Shown in pieces: positions 15,596 through 23,748 of a stretch of DNA of 64,000 nucleotides. Origin of the DNA: an uncultured Lachnospiraceae bacterium (GTDB taxonomy: Bacteria; Bacillota; Clostridia; Lachnospirales; Lachnospiraceae); NCBI GenBank assembly GCA_934408585.1, contig CAKRVA010000003.1, positions 305,109 through 369,108 on the forward strand, given 5' to 3'. The notes under the pieces are model-generated. The model saw only the letters and a list, made by a program, of their open reading frames with translations. It did no database searches and was not told the origin of the DNA. Within the stretch, counting starts at the first letter, position 1. Every line of letters begins with the position of its first letter. Made by a program: the position numbers and the translations under genes.

Positions 15596-16264
15596 TCAAT
15601 CCTCTTTCAGTAACAAGTCTATTTTACCAATCAATTCATCCAACTTATTAGATTGCAAATCATTCTTAACCTCATCAGGAATTGCTGCATGTCCATCAAT
15701 ACTTTTCTCTAATTTACTATCTAATTCCAAAATCCGTTTGTCTATTGCAGCCGACTGTCCTTTCTTTGGCAATAAACTTTCAATTTCTTTTTTCCATAAT
15801 TCTAATTGTTTATGATATTTCACAACCTGCTGAAGTAACTTGTAGTGTAGTTCCATTCTCTCCTGCGGTTCTGACAAATATCTTTCAAAATCAAAAATCT
15901 GATATACATCAAACACTTCTTGCTCATATAATTCATCTTCATAAGAAGTTAAAATAAACAACGGAAACTCCATAAATCTTTCCTGTATATAACGTGCAAG
16001 CTGCACACCTGTATAAGGTACTGTAGCATAAGATGTAAGGTTGTAATCAATCAGCAACGCATCTATTTTTTCATCTATGATATATTCTGCGATATTACTC
16101 ATATCAGCAGACAACGGAATTTCGAACACTTCAAATCTGATATTTGAATACTTATCAGCCTTTTGTTTTGATACATCTTTCATGCCATATAAAAGATATG
16201 TCATAATTTGTGTGACTTTACTTCCATCGTCATCAATAATACCTACTTTTATTTCTTCCATCAA
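15596..16264 (-). CDS. Receiver-domain protein without a DNA-binding output domain
   Basis: The 222-residue product begins like a response regulator receiver: KVGIIDDDG with acidic Asp11-13, the phospho-acceptor Asp73 in ALLIDYNL, and FILTSYED as the Thr/Ser switch strand. It is longer than a plain receiver and ends in a charged, probably coiled-coil region (WKKEIESLLPKK, ELDSKLEKS). No helix-turn-helix or enzyme domain is visible, so its output is likely protein-protein contact. It lies 10 bases from the GHKL kinase-like gene upstream and 1 base from the HNH nuclease downstream, suggesting it passes the kinase state to the nuclease. Confidence 0.8.
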   Translation of the reverse strand: MMEEIKVGIIDDDGSKVTQIMTYLLYGMKDVSKQKADKYSNIRFEVFEIPLSADMSNIAEYIIDEKIDALLIDYNLTSYATVPYTGVQLARYIQERFMEFPLFILTSYEDELYEQEVFDVYQIFDFERYLSEPQERMELHYKLLQQVVKYHKQLELWKKEIESLLPKKGQSAAIDKRILELDSKLEKSIDGHAAIPDEVKNDLQSNKLDELIGKIDLLLKED

Positions 16265-16274
16265 AATCTCCCTC

Positions 16275-18533
16275 CTACAACGGAATTCTTATTTCTAAAC
16301 CAAAACCATTTTGAGTCTGTGTCAATTTATAATCTCCATTATATTCTCGTACAGTAGATGCAATAATATACATTCCCAATCCTGTTCCTATAACATTGCC
16401 AAACTGATTATACTTACTCGTTGAGCCAAGTGTGAAAATTTCATATGGATCCTTAAATATATTATCTAATCCATTTCCGTTATCCAAATAATTCACAATT
16501 AAATTCTCATTAGTTTTTAACTCAATTCGTATTTTTCTATTCTCAGTAGACGATTTCGAAAAAGCTTCTATCGAATTAATGATTAAATTATAAATAATAC
16601 TCTCAAAGTCTGATTCAAAAATTCTTCTTTCCGCATTTCGCTCATCTTTGATTAACTCAACATGTACCTTTTTTTGTACAAGAATCGGCTGTAAAACATT
16701 CACTATCTTCTCAATCGTATCATACATGTTTTTCTTTAATCGCTTACGCTTATCCTTCTTGCTTTGATTTGTAACTACTGTTATCCAGGATTTCAAAAAT
16801 TCATCATTCTTATACAAGTCATTCAAGTTTCTATCAATAAGCATTTGATTATTATTTTCGATAGCCATACGCATAGGCTCCACTCTATTAACGAGTAACG
16901 CGTTAATACTTTTTAAATCATGTACTATTGAAGTTGTGATTAATCCGTTTGTTGCTAATGCTCTTAGCAATTTTAACTCAGTAATTAATTCCTCTCTTTC
17001 TTCTTCAAAATATTGAACGGTTTTCGCCAAACTTTCTATTTTTTCCTTTTGAGCTTTATGATTTTTATCTTTTTTTCCACTCAGAACACTTTTTGCAATT
17101 TGGCTACCTTCTTGTTTTGTTTTTTCTTTATAATTTACCTTATCATCATATATTTTAAAACTCCTTGCAATATATGCTCTATCCTTCTCAAGAACAGAAA
17201 TAATTCTTATAAGTGCATCCTTTAATAACTTAAAACTTTCATTTTCGATTATTCCTTCTCTACTTGATTTGTCCAAGATTGAAGCATTATTTACACGCGA
17301 AATAAATACTGTTCCCTGACCTTGAGCATTTCGAACAGTCCATGCTTCCGTCTTACTTGATACAGCAACTGGATTTGCATTATTTCTGGCTTCTAACCCC
17401 AGCCAATCAAATGAATCCGATCCATTCTCACCATATGGTCTAACCCAAAAATTATCACGATATATTTTTATTCCACCATGTTCTTCCAACCATTCATTTC
17501 GTGTTTTTCCTATTTCTTTATAAAAAAACACTTCTTTTTTCTGGTTCTGTAATTTCATAAAGACATACTCAAAAGTAAAACTACCTATATGCTTAATCTT
17601 TTCAACATATTGAGGATCATTCGTATTGAACAATTGACTTATAGAATATTTAAATTCTAAACATTTCGCTTTAAAATCTTCCTTTCTGTATGGATACCTC
17701 ATAAACCTTTCTTCACGAAAAACACTTTCTGGAATCTTATCAACATCAAATTCATTCCTATAAAGATTAATCACAAAATTTTCTCCATCAAAAACAGATT
17801 TAACTTTATAATCAAACTCATCCGAAAAATTGTTTTCTATTAATTCATACCCAGAATTTACACTTTTTTGCTGGCAAATATAAAATTCATCTTGCTCTTT
17901 GGGAGGAATAAGAAATTCCATTGATTTTTTAATCTTCTCTATTTGATTATTCGTCCATTCATCGCGCAAATTGCTTATTTTTATTATTGTTCCGGTAGAA
18001 AAATCAATTTTCTTATCTATCCTATGCTCTACTTGTCTTATTTCACTTTTGACAGTATCAGGTATAAGCTCATATAAGGATAAATTAACATATTCAAATT
18101 CTGCCTCAATATCCTCAAGTAGATTTCCATCTTCTTCAAAGCTATTCCAATTTGTTTTCCATCGAATAGTTGCATGCTCCTCTTGGCTTTTTGTATACAA
18201 TTCACACACTCCACCTAATCTATCCAATGCAAATCGCCCGATACCTTTTTCTCCTGATTTTATGCGTTTTTTCTTAGAAATATACTCTTTTTTCTTATTA
18301 TCAGTACCAATCATCATCCAATTATCTTCGATAATTTTCTTTGTCATTCCTGATCCATCATCAATCAAAAGAATACTATCATTTTCAGCATCAAAAAGTA
18401 TGTAACACATTGTTGCATCCGCATCATATGTATTCTTTATTAATTCTATCAAGGCACTTTCGACTTTAGATACACTTTCTCTTCCCAATAAAATTGTAGC
18501 TCGAGATGAAATTTTGTATTTCATTTTTTCCAT
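16275..18533 (-). CDS. Double GHKL ATPase: MORC/Hsp90-like N terminus, histidine-kinase-like C terminus
   Basis: 752 residues. The N-terminal ATPase has ESALIELIKNTYDAD (Glu30, Asn34), IDDGSGM (Asp58), the W-x2-IG element (Trp72) and the lid GEKGIGRFA (94-102), the pattern of Hsp90/MutL/MORC proteins. A long middle region and a coiled coil (EKIESLAKTVQYFEEEREELI) follow. Then come IVHDLKS with candidate phospho-His538, the N box NLIINSIEAF (649-653), DNGNG (684) and GTGLGMY (716-720) of a histidine kinase. There is no transmembrane segment, so it is cytoplasmic. MORC-like ATPases are known from restriction-modification neighbourhoods. It sits between the methyltransferase and a receiver gene and is the probable sensor/switch of the unit. 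Confidence 0.85.
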   Translation of the reverse strand: MEKMKYKISSRATILLGRESVSKVESALIELIKNTYDADATMCYILFDAENDSILLIDDGSGMTKKIIEDNWMMIGTDNKKKEYISKKKRIKSGEKGIGRFALDRLGGVCELYTKSQEEHATIRWKTNWNSFEEDGNLLEDIEAEFEYVNLSLYELIPDTVKSEIRQVEHRIDKKIDFSTGTIIKISNLRDEWTNNQIEKIKKSMEFLIPPKEQDEFYICQQKSVNSGYELIENNFSDEFDYKVKSVFDGENFVINLYRNEFDVDKIPESVFREERFMRYPYRKEDFKAKCLEFKYSISQLFNTNDPQYVEKIKHIGSFTFEYVFMKLQNQKKEVFFYKEIGKTRNEWLEEHGGIKIYRDNFWVRPYGENGSDSFDWLGLEARNNANPVAVSSKTEAWTVRNAQGQGTVFISRVNNASILDKSSREGIIENESFKLLKDALIRIISVLEKDRAYIARSFKIYDDKVNYKEKTKQEGSQIAKSVLSGKKDKNHKAQKEKIESLAKTVQYFEEEREELITELKLLRALATNGLITTSIVHDLKSINALLVNRVEPMRMAIENNNQMLIDRNLNDLYKNDEFLKSWITVVTNQSKKDKRKRLKKNMYDTIEKIVNVLQPILVQKKVHVELIKDERNAERRIFESDFESIIYNLIINSIEAFSKSSTENRKIRIELKTNENLIVNYLDNGNGLDNIFKDPYEIFTLGSTSKYNQFGNVIGTGLGMYIIASTVREYNGDYKLTQTQNGFGLEIRIPL

Positions 18534-18550
18534 AATAAATTCCTCCGAAA

Positions 18551-19999
18551 CTAAAACATATAATTCTCAACATCCTTTGATGTTATTCTCACTGATTTAC
18601 CGCTTATAGGTATACCCACTTTAAAAGCATATTCTTTAAATTCGTCACTTCTAAGGATTTCCATTGCATCCTTCAATGCATATTCATTATTATCTTCCTT
18701 TTCTACAATATACATTCCTGCATATGGAATACATTCCTGTTCTAGTTCGTATACATCTACATCATTTGTCACAACCGTTGAAATTAAAAGTTTTTGATTA
18801 TTCAAACCACTTAATGCTTGCGAACGCCCATATTCATACCATTTTGCACTATTATCACTTTGTCTTTTATCTAAATCATCACGGAACTCATTAAGATATG
18901 CCGCCGCTCCTGGATATAATTGTTCAAACTCACCATCTGCAAAACGCACCAGTCCATTCTTATCATACGAGTATGGAAAAATTATTTTTTCTTGCTTTTC
19001 GTATCTTAATGTTCGAGGTGTTTGGGTGTTGCGAACCACTGCTCTTTCAATCGTGTGATTACCACAAACATAACCATTATCTACTTCGACATATGTCCCA
19101 TCCGGCAATACATATGCTTTATTCAACAATGTTGCCACCACATGTGATACCTTAAAATAATCCCCAAAGCGATGCTGTCCTTCTTCATTCTCTTCTGTAA
19201 AAAACCACTTTTCTTCTAAACCAGCAATAGGTATCTTCAATTCAGTTTTCATACCCATATCTTGATAATATAAAATATCCTGCTGACGCTTTTTATCAAG
19301 CACCATTATGGATGATTTAACTAATGCTTTATTAAATATCTTAACTTGTTTGTAATCCTTTATTTTTGAAATATAAGGACTCATAAAAACTCTCAAATTA
19401 TGCCCAAATACAGTTTTATAAATGCTACTTGGAATAAGATAAGACATTTTTCCGTCATTTGATAATGACTTGATACTTTTTTCTATAAATGCATAGCAAT
19501 AATCAAATTTACCTTTAACGCATGTAACAAAATTGTTCTTAACAAATAGCTGCTCTTCCTCTTTCAATTCACTATACGTTATATATGGAGGATTACCCAC
19601 GATATATTGAAATTTTATATCGGTATCCCATTTCAAATAATCAGTATTAAAAACTTTCCAATTAACATTACCAATATCATTACTTTCCAATACTTCATCT
19701 AAATTGTTGATACATTTATCATACTGTTCTTTATCAATCTCGATTCCGTATATATCTCTTGCCAATCCGCTTTTTATCTTGGTTCTAGACAAGCCATTTG
19801 CACGACAATCATCAATATACCTTTGAACTACCGCAACTAGGATATTGCCATCACCACAGGAATTCTCTAGTATTCTTTTTCCATATAAATTGTGAGTATA
19901 TCCCACACTATCTAGTAATTCTCTTACATAATTTTTAGGCGTAAATATTTGGCACTTCTTGTTCATAACCATATCTTCACTTTCTCTATTCTTCCTCAC
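18551..19999 (-). CDS. DNA adenine-N6 methyltransferase (Eco57I/type II-like)
   Basis: 482 residues. Motif I reads ILENSCGDGNIL near residue 43 and the catalytic motif IV is NPPY near 136, the order of gamma-class adenine methyltransferases. A long C-terminal half probably recognises the target. No nuclease motif is seen. The GTG at 19999 overlaps the stop of the broken Mrr-like gene (GTGA), which suggests original translational coupling. ATGs at 19972 or 19966 are alternatives and none has a strong ribosome site. It is the first intact gene of the operon with the GHKL, receiver and HNH genes, 17 bases from the next gene. It would mark self DNA for a restriction-type system. Confidence 0.88.
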   Translation of the reverse strand: MRKNRESEDMVMNKKCQIFTPKNYVRELLDSVGYTHNLYGKRILENSCGDGNILVAVVQRYIDDCRANGLSRTKIKSGLARDIYGIEIDKEQYDKCINNLDEVLESNDIGNVNWKVFNTDYLKWDTDIKFQYIVGNPPYITYSELKEEEQLFVKNNFVTCVKGKFDYCYAFIEKSIKSLSNDGKMSYLIPSSIYKTVFGHNLRVFMSPYISKIKDYKQVKIFNKALVKSSIMVLDKKRQQDILYYQDMGMKTELKIPIAGLEEKWFFTEENEEGQHRFGDYFKVSHVVATLLNKAYVLPDGTYVEVDNGYVCGNHTIERAVVRNTQTPRTLRYEKQEKIIFPYSYDKNGLVRFADGEFEQLYPGAAAYLNEFRDDLDKRQSDNSAKWYEYGRSQALSGLNNQKLLISTVVTNDVDVYELEQECIPYAGMYIVEKEDNNEYALKDAMEILRSDEFKEYAFKVGIPISGKSVRITSKDVENYMF

Positions 20000-20577
20000 T
20001 CAATATCCATATTGAGTGGTATTTCTGCCTTAAGGGCAGGACTTAATTTCTCATAATTATCAAATAATTCTCTAATAACATCCATAGAATCCCACAAACA
20101 AATTAAAAAACTGATTACCTTCTTCTCTAGCAACACTATCCTTAAATCCATTCCACGATACAAGCAAACCATATTCAGCCTGCACATTATTCATCACACC
20201 ACCTAGCTGATCGAATGCTGGTCTATCTGCTGGTGTATCTATCCTGTGTTTTTTCCTGTACACATATTTTAGGAGAGCCAAGTCCCATTTCTACGCCAGA
20301 TGCTAATAAGTCTTTGCCTCCATCTGCTCCTTACTTACTATGATATATAGTGAATCCCTTTGCTTTTAAGATTTCTTCCATCAGTGTCTCCATCTTATAC
20401 CCCCTTAAACTTATGAAAAATATGCTTTGCAATTGTATCATAAATTATTTCTTCTAAGTCTGTTGAGTAATCTGTTTGCGTATCATCAGTTTCTGAAAAA
20501 ACAGTATTTGACGCACCTCTTATTATCAGTTGTGAAAAATGTAATTCAACCATCTTACTCAGCACTCCTGATGACAT
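19996..20577 (-). pseudogene. Mrr-type restriction endonuclease, several frameshifts
   Basis: Pieces of an Mrr-like type IV restriction enzyme are spread over different frames. DLEEIIYDTIAKHIFHKFKG is followed, after a frame change, by METLMEEILKAKGFTIYHSK and a stop, then GADGGKDLLASG and PKICVQ, which is the Mrr catalytic core. PADRPAFDQLGGVMNNVQAEYG and LVSWNGFKDSV come next in another frame, and finally WDSMDVIRELFDNYEKL to the stop at 19996. At least three frame disruptions and one stop make it non-functional. It precedes the methyltransferase with a GTGA junction, so it may once have been the first gene of the same operon. The upstream end is not defined. Confidence 0.75.
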
Positions 20578-20593
20578 TGCGTATCTATATTAG

Positions 20594-20686
20594 CAAGCAC
20601 AGGAAAATTCTCTGCTGTATGCTGAATTGGCTTGTAAACCTAATGGATTACAGGATTATGTGGATGCTATGAATGAATTTAATTAA
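20594..20686 (+). pseudogene. Short relic of a plus-strand gene
   Basis: After an in-frame stop the plus strand reads QAQENSLLYAELACKPNGL and continues DYVDAMNEFN to a TAA. It looks like a protein C terminus but has no start, no ribosome site and no recognised family. It lies between two broken genes, consistent with deletion scars in the island. Confidence 0.3.
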
Positions 20687-20720
20687 TTTTAGCTATTTAC
20701 ACTATATCAAGCCGTAATAA

Positions 20721-21743
20721 TTATAATTTCAAATAACTCAAAATGATAAAATAATTTTTCGTCGCTTTTTTCGTCGCTTTTTCATAGCTATCTGATAGCG
20801 AAACTTGATCATCCGCTTCCAAAAACGCCGGATGGATTGGAATTCTTATTCTCATAGCTCGTCTATCTTCATCCGTAAAGAACTCCGCTCTTGGTGAGCC
20901 ATTCTTTTCAAGTTCTTCCTGTATTGTTGGGATGCCTGAAGAATGCCCCTCTGATAAATCCAGTTCTTTTAAAAACTCTCCAAGTCGTCTATTTCTATAA
21001 TATCTCGAAACAAATCTCTTTCCCTCAGCTATCGTCTTTTCTGAAATAGATCTGTCTATCCCCGGAAAATTCATAATATTTATGCAATCCAGCTCTATCT
21101 CTATAGTTACTGGTTCAAAGGACATATAATCTCTGTGATAAAAGGCATTTACCACAGCCTCCTCAATTGCTTGATATGGATAATTGAATATCCTTAATGC
21201 CTCCATCTGATTTGTTACTTTAATTACCTTTTCTCTAATAATCAAATTACGAAATCTTTCCATTGTTGCCTGAATCATCTGAGGCACCGAACCTGTAATA
21301 TTAGGGAAATCTTCACTAATACTTGGATTTTCAATGCTTCCTTTAGGAAAAGAGGTCATCTGTACATAAGTATATCCAAAGAATTTTTCGGGATGCTCAC
21401 AAAACATCATAATTGCCACATTCTGAATATATCTGAGTTCTGGTGGACCAACCAATAACTGCATATCATTAAGTATTTCCTCAACACCACGTTCCCTTAC
21501 CTGTTTAGCAAGCTTACTACCGGTTTTTCTCAAATGATCTTCTAACAGTACTGATGAAATATCAAAAGCATATTGGTATGTTGTCATCTTCATCGGATTA
21601 ACTACCTTTATAACATTAAGATACCAATCAAATATACAAATATTTTTTGCATCTATCGGATTATTAATCGGTATAATTTTAAGTATTATAGCTATGCAAT
21701 ATTCTCTAAAAAAACACCGCAAAAAATAGATAATTATCCTCAT
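20721..21743 (-). pseudogene. ATP-binding HATPase_c_4 protein missing its AlbA_2 N terminus
   Basis: From about residue 52 the product matches the middle and later parts of AlbA_2/HATPase_c_4 proteins: GVEEILNDMQLLVGPPE, PNITGSVPQMI, YPYQAIEEAVVNAFYHRDY, INIMNFPGIDRSIS, YRNRRLGEFLKEL and SSGIPTIQEEL. The expected AlbA_2 domain (about 170 residues) is absent. The first ~50 residues are a hydrophobic, isoleucine-rich sequence unlike the family. At the C terminus the usual winged helix is also cut (EKATKKATKNYF then a stop). It is the gene nearest the right island end. It may be transcribed but is probably a truncated relic, distinct from the broken homologue at 14.2-15.0 kb. Confidence 0.65.
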
Positions 21744-21756
21744 AGCCTCTCACTTT

Positions 21757-21774
21757 AGTACCAAAATAGTACCA
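21757..21774. repeat. Right AGTACCA box pair (putative integrase arm sites)
   Basis: AGTACCA at 21757 and 21768 have the same 11-base period and orientation as the pair at 13318-13335. They lie 60-75 bases inside the guaA attachment core, a normal distance for arm-type sites of tyrosine recombinases. Confidence 0.5.
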
Positions 21775-21780
21775 CAAGAT

Positions 21781-21826
21781 AAAAAACAAGCTCGCAAATG
21801 CCCATTTTACTAGGCTTTGCGGGCTT
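21781..21826 (-). terminator. Terminator now serving guaA, supplied by the island end
   Basis: On the minus strand the arms AAGCcCGCAAA and TTTGCGaGCTT enclose an inner GCC/GGC pairing and are followed by G and six T. It begins just after the guaA stop and inside the attachment core, so it belongs to the inserted element. Confidence 0.75.
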
Positions 21827-21832
21827 TTGAAA

Positions 21833-21847
21833 ATTATTCAAACTCAA
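21833..21847. repeat. guaA 3'-end attachment core
   Basis: ATTATTCAAACTCAA overlaps the last guaA codons and stop (minus strand: TTGAGTTTGAATAAT). Identical to 13089-13103 and sharing 12 bases with 13201-13212. Confidence 0.7.
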
Positions 21848-23378
21848 TCGTACCAGGTGGCTTGCTCGTCAAGTCATAAAGTACACGATTGACTCCCTTC
21901 ACCTCGTTGATAATTCGGTTCATAACCTTTTGGAGGACTTCGAATGGAATCTCCGAACAATCCGCAGTCATGAAATCTGTGGTATTTACTGCACGAAGCG
22001 CTACTGCGTAGTCATAAGTTCTAAAGTCGCCCATAACGCCAACGCTACGCATATTCGTCAGTGCTGCAAAATACTGACCAAGTCCTTTGTCGAGGCCAGC
22101 CTTGGCAATCTCTTCGCGGTAAATATAATCGGCATCCTGAACGATGCGAACCTTGTCCGCAGTTACCTCACCAACAATACGAATTCCAAGTCCGGGACCT
22201 GGAAATGGCTGACGGAAAACAAGGTTTTCCGGAATACCAAGCTCTAAGCCTGCACGGCGAACCTCATCCTTGAAAAGCATTCTCAATGGCTCAATAATTT
22301 CCTTAAAATCTACGCAATCTGGCAAACCTCCAACATTGTGATGTGATTTGATAGTTGCGCTTTTTCCTAAACCGGATTCTACGACATCCGGATAAATCGT
22401 TCCCTGAACAAGATAATCCACGGCTCCGATTTTCTTTGCTTCTTCTTCAAAAACACGGATAAATTCTTCACCGATAATTTTACGTTTCTGCTCCGGCTCC
22501 GTTACACCTGCAAGTTTTTCATAAAAACGCTCCTGCGCATTTACACGAATAAAGTTCAAATCGTATGCTCCGTTTGGACCAAAAACAGCTTCTACTTCAT
22601 CCCCTTCGTTTTTACGAAGAAGACCGTGATCTACAAATACACAGGTAAGCTGCTTTCCAACTGCTTTGGAAAGAATAACGGCAGCTACAGAAGAATCTAC
22701 ACCACCGGACAAAGCACACAGCACTTTACCATTTCCAACCTTTTCACGAATCTGCTGAATACTGGTTTCCACAAAGGAATCCATTTTCCAGTCGCCCTTA
22801 CAGCCACATACGTGATAAACGAAATTGGACAACATCTTCTGTCCTTCTTTAGTATGAACCACTTCCGGATGGAACTGTGTTGCATAAAGCTTTCTAGAAG
22901 GATTTTCCATTGCTGCAACCGGACAAACCGGTGTATGAGCAGTTACGGTAAAGCCTTCCGGTGCTGCTGCAATATAATCGGTATGGCTCATCCAGCAACT
23001 AGTTTTACCGGAAACGCCCTCGAAAATAGCACTATCCTTTTGGTCAATTTCTACTTCGGTATGACCGTACTCGGAGACAGGTGCTGTTTCCACCTTGCCA
23101 CCAAGCATATATGCCATTAGCTGGGAACCGTAGCAAATTCCAAGCACCGGTACTCCCAGCTCAAATAATTCCTTGTCACATAATAAAGCGTCCTTACCAT
23201 ATACACTGTTCGGACCGCCTGTAATAATAATTCCCTTTGGATTCAGAGCCTTAATCTTATCAATACTCATATCATAGGGCTGTACTTCACAGTAAACGTT
23301 GCATTCCCGGACTCTTCGGGCAATCAACTGATTGTATTGTCCACCATAATCCAGTACGATGACCATTTCTTTTTCCAT
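21834..23378 (-). CDS. guaA: GMP synthase (glutamine-hydrolysing)
   Basis: 514 residues with a class I glutamine amidotransferase domain (DYGGQYNQLIARRVRE; nucleophile Cys in LGICYGSQ; His in QFHPEV), a PP-loop ATP pyrophosphatase (LSGGVDSS) and the C-terminal dimerisation domain (PFPGPGLGIRI, ending LTSKPPGTIEFE). It converts XMP, ATP and glutamine to GMP. I choose the ATG at 23378 (MEKEMVIV), since the upstream ATG at 23390 overlaps the GAGG ribosome site. A perfect consensus promoter is upstream. Its last codons form the island attachment site, yet the reading frame is intact. Confidence 0.97.
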   Translation of the reverse strand: MEKEMVIVLDYGGQYNQLIARRVRECNVYCEVQPYDMSIDKIKALNPKGIIITGGPNSVYGKDALLCDKELFELGVPVLGICYGSQLMAYMLGGKVETAPVSEYGHTEVEIDQKDSAIFEGVSGKTSCWMSHTDYIAAAPEGFTVTAHTPVCPVAAMENPSRKLYATQFHPEVVHTKEGQKMLSNFVYHVCGCKGDWKMDSFVETSIQQIREKVGNGKVLCALSGGVDSSVAAVILSKAVGKQLTCVFVDHGLLRKNEGDEVEAVFGPNGAYDLNFIRVNAQERFYEKLAGVTEPEQKRKIIGEEFIRVFEEEAKKIGAVDYLVQGTIYPDVVESGLGKSATIKSHHNVGGLPDCVDFKEIIEPLRMLFKDEVRRAGLELGIPENLVFRQPFPGPGLGIRIVGEVTADKVRIVQDADYIYREEIAKAGLDKGLGQYFAALTNMRSVGVMGDFRTYDYAVALRAVNTTDFMTADCSEIPFEVLQKVMNRIINEVKGVNRVLYDLTSKPPGTIEFE

Positions 23379-23432
23379 CTTATACCTCATTCATTCGCAT
23401 TTTTTCAGTGTGCAAACGCACCCTGCTTTTTC

Positions 23433-23461
23433 ATTATAATAATAGCTGATTTACTTGTCAA
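23433..23461 (-). promoter_or_regulatory. Consensus sigma-A promoter of guaA
   Basis: On the minus strand TTGACA (23456-23461) and TATAAT (23433-23438) are separated by exactly 17 bases. The site lies immediately after the end of spoIIID. No purine riboswitch was recognised in the short leader. Confidence 0.85.
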
Positions 23462-23468
23462 AATAATC

Positions 23469-23741
23469 TTATACTTTTTCTTCCCTCTCCAGCCGTTCAC
23501 GCAGATATTTATCCTTTGTTGCAAGACCGCCACGTAAGTGACGCTCTGACTTATTTACATCCAAAACCTTTCGTGCCTCCTTGGCAAGTACCGGATTGAT
23601 ATGCTGTAACCGGTCAGCAACATCCTTATGTACCGTCGATTTCGAAATTCCAAATGCCTTTGCCGTCTGCCGCACGGTGGCATTGTTTTCAATAATATAA
23701 TTTGCTATATGAACTGCGCGTTCCTCAATATAATCTTTCAA
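23469..23741 (-). CDS. spoIIID: Sporulation transcription factor SpoIIID
   Basis: A small helix-turn-helix regulator made in the mother cell during sporulation, where it modulates sigma-E and sigma-K genes. The sequence KDYIEERAVHIANYIIE, then ATVRQTAKAFGISKSTVHKDV and LQHINPVLAKEARKVLDVNK is the SpoIIID signature. The start is most likely the TTG at 23741, giving MKDYIEE as in known SpoIIID, and 90 residues, close to the usual length. GAGGGG precedes it by about 7 bases but is locked in a long hairpin (next feature). Confidence 0.95.
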   Translation of the reverse strand: MKDYIEERAVHIANYIIENNATVRQTAKAFGISKSTVHKDVADRLQHINPVLAKEARKVLDVNKSERHLRGGLATKDKYLRERLEREEKV

Positions 23742-23748
23742 AAGGAAA

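Larger units (their letters stand above)
13201..21847. mobile_element. Genomic island inserted at the 3' end of guaA
   Basis: The island runs from a second copy of the attachment core (TTATTCAAACTC at 13201-13212) to the guaA 3' end (21833-21847). Each end carries a pair of AGTACCA boxes 11 bases apart (13318-13335 and 21757-21774), inside the core copies, like arm sites of a tyrosine recombinase. The content is accessory: a four-gene methyltransferase/GHKL/receiver/HNH unit, broken restriction and AlbA_2 genes, and short unknown genes. No integrase, relaxase or conjugation gene was found, so the element is decayed or depends on a recombinase elsewhere. The 3' end of guaA is a known integration hotspot in bacteria. 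Boundaries are inferred from repeats only. Confidence 0.7.

Noticed and set aside
15682..15957. Plus-strand frames opposite the receiver and GHKL genes
   Set aside because: All overlap strongly supported minus-strand domains and lack starts or motifs.
23391..23432. Purine riboswitch in front of guaA
   Set aside because: The leader is too short and lacks the conserved purine-aptamer loops; only a small GTGC/GCAC hairpin is present.
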